The notes below the pieces were generated by a model. It was not told the origin of the DNA and searched no databases. It was given only the letters and a program-made list of their open reading frames with translations. From assembly GCA_002841035.1 (NCBI GenBank), contig PHDR01000147.1:1-7042 (forward strand): 7,042 nucleotides of DNA, read 5' to 3'. The position numbers and the translations under genes were made by a program. Positions 6,209-7,042 of this stretch are shown piece after piece. The DNA comes from Bacteroidetes bacterium HGW-Bacteroidetes-12. Lineage in GTDB: Bacteria; Bacteroidota; Bacteroidia; Flavobacteriales_E; Vicingaceae. How positions within the stretch are numbered: position 1 is the first letter of the stretch; each line of letters starts with the position of its first letter.

Positions 6209-6460
6209 ATGAAAAAGCGTTACTATATATTATTTTTCATTACCTTTTTAAGCTTCTGCAACAATGTTTTCTCACAATGTGCAATGTGCAAGGCTGTGGT
6301 GGAGTCTGATTTGGAATCTGGTGGTAAAACTGCTCTTGGAATTAATAATGGCATCTTATACTTAATGATTATTCCTTATCTTTTAATTGCCTTAGTAGGA
6401 TTTTTCATCTATAAAAATTACAAAAAAAACAGTTCCTCGATTGAAAATCATGAGCAGTAA
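6209..6460 (+). CDS. small exported CAMC-motif membrane protein
   Basis: An 83-residue protein: signal peptide (about 1-22, KKR start, hydrophobic core, NNVFS before the likely cleavage), then directly QCAMCKA with a CxxC pair (C24, C27), a short polar region with GGKTALGINNGILYL, one transmembrane helix (about 48-68) and a lysine-rich tail. A mature protein starting with CxxC facing the periplasm and a C-terminal membrane anchor suggest a thiol or metal-binding role, but no activity is known to me. From general memory, similar small proteins occur in Bacteroidetes near cytochrome oxidase assembly genes; the DUF420 gene at the left edge of the window fits that theme, though it is about 6 kb away. 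The cysteine at 17 does not form a proper lipobox, so it is probably not a lipoprotein. The stop overlaps the start of the next gene by 11 nt. Confidence 0.75.
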   Translation: MKKRYYILFFITFLSFCNNVFSQCAMCKAVVESDLESGGKTALGINNGILYLMIIPYLLIALVGFFIYKNYKKNSSSIENHEQ

Positions 6461-7042
6461 ATCATTTACTACTTTCTTTATTTTTTTTTTACTTTGTCTA
6501 TTCAGTAAAGGACAACCTCATGTTTTTGAAAATGAGTTTAAAACAAGTTTTAACTCAAAACCAAAGTTTGAATTCAAATTTGATTCGAGGTTTTCATTTC
6601 TTCGAAACACCAATGTAAAAACAACAGGCATAAAAATAGGACTCAGTTTTAATAAAAAATTTAATGTTGGTTTAGGATTTAATCGATTATTAGTAAATGC
6701 TAAATCTGAAATAATTGAACAGACAGATACCATTCCTGTCAACCTAAATTATTATTATTTTTCACCTTATTTTGAATATGTTTACTTCACATCAAAAAAA
6801 TGGGAATTTAATCTTTCCACCCAAATCGGATTAGGCTCTGCAGAATATAATTTCACCAATTTTGAAGGAAAAAAAGACTCAAAAAATAGAACTACCATTT
6901 TGTCTTATGAACCTGCTATGCTTATTGATTATAAAATAATTAAATGGGTTGGATTGGGTTTAGGCGTTGGATATCGGTTGGTTTTTTATAAAAACGGGGA
7001 GGTGAAAGAACATTTTTCATCACCTATATATGTAATTAAACT
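6450..7042 (+). CDS. outer-membrane beta-barrel protein, 5' part (runs off the window)
   Basis: The frame opens at the ATG at 6450, overlapping the end of the CAMC gene by 11 nt, and stays open for 197 codons to the window edge. Residues 1 to about 21 form a signal peptide (TTFFIFFLLCLFSKG, cleavage probably before QPHVF). The rest is rich in alternating polar and hydrophobic strands with aromatic girdles, such as TGIKIGLSFNKKFNVGLGFN, LNYYYFSPYFEYVYF, WEFNLSTQIGLGSAEYNF and WVGLGLGVGYRLVFY, separated by charged turns, as expected of a small barrel. The specific family and cargo are unknown. Translational coupling to the CAMC gene suggests a shared function. Ten consecutive T residues (6481-6490) fall inside the signal-peptide codons, so strand slippage there would shift the frame. 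Confidence 0.75.
   Translation, partial: MSSKSFTTFFIFFLLCLFSKGQPHVFENEFKTSFNSKPKFEFKFDSRFSFLRNTNVKTTGIKIGLSFNKKFNVGLGFNRLLVNAKSEIIEQTDTIPVNLNYYYFSPYFEYVYFTSKKWEFNLSTQIGLGSAEYNFTNFEGKKDSKNRTTILSYEPAMLIDYKIIKWVGLGLGVGYRLVFYKNGEVKEHFSSPIYVIK

Noticed and set aside
6518..6742. 74-codon minus-strand frame near the right end
   Set aside because: The plus strand here carries a beta-barrel gene with a signal peptide and good strand pattern, so the minus-strand frame is a shadow.

Overview
The window is AT-rich chromosomal DNA, most likely from a member of the Bacteroidetes (Flavobacteriia or a relative). This is inferred from protein families and signals. There is an N-terminal HU-like (CCDC81-type) domain joined to a C-terminal SPOR domain, and a small membrane protein with a CAMC motif directly after its signal peptide. 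Start codons lack clear Shine-Dalgarno sequences, and two promoter candidates resemble the Bacteroidetes -7 element TAnnTTTG. A KDO-activating enzyme (KdsB) shows that the cell makes lipopolysaccharide and is therefore Gram-negative.

Layout: (1) 1-2075, plus strand: the 3' end of a DUF420 membrane protein, kdsB, and a membrane-anchored HU/SPOR protein, closely spaced (3 and 35 nt). (2) 2076-2380: a gene-poor gap holding one copy of a 32-bp repeat, a doubtful 38-codon ORF, a hairpin and a short 10-bp tandem repeat. (3) 2381-4418, plus strand: a LolC/E-type FtsX-family permease followed 4 nt later by a membrane-anchored MtfA-like (M90) zinc peptidase. (4) 4419-4945: a gap between convergent genes. 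It holds the decayed 3' end of an outer-membrane beta-barrel gene on the minus strand with three in-frame stops, a GC-rich palindrome at the upstream edge of that remnant, and the second copy of the 32-bp repeat. (5) 4946-6097, minus strand: a class I SAM-dependent methyltransferase. (6) 6209-7042, plus strand: the small CAMC protein overlapping by 11 nt a new outer-membrane beta-barrel gene that runs off the window.

The common theme is the cell envelope: LPS precursor activation, a putative lipoprotein-release or efflux permease, a peptidoglycan-binding SPOR protein and two beta-barrel genes (one dead). The DUF420 protein (family linked to haem-copper oxidase assembly) and the CAMC protein are respiration-associated in my general recollection of Bacteroidetes genomes.

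I see no CRISPR array, transposase, tRNA, rRNA, toxin-antitoxin pair or defence operon, and no clear new multi-gene system. The most interesting items are the pseudogene with its palindrome, the 32-bp repeat shared by the two long intergenic gaps, and the HU-TM-SPOR protein.
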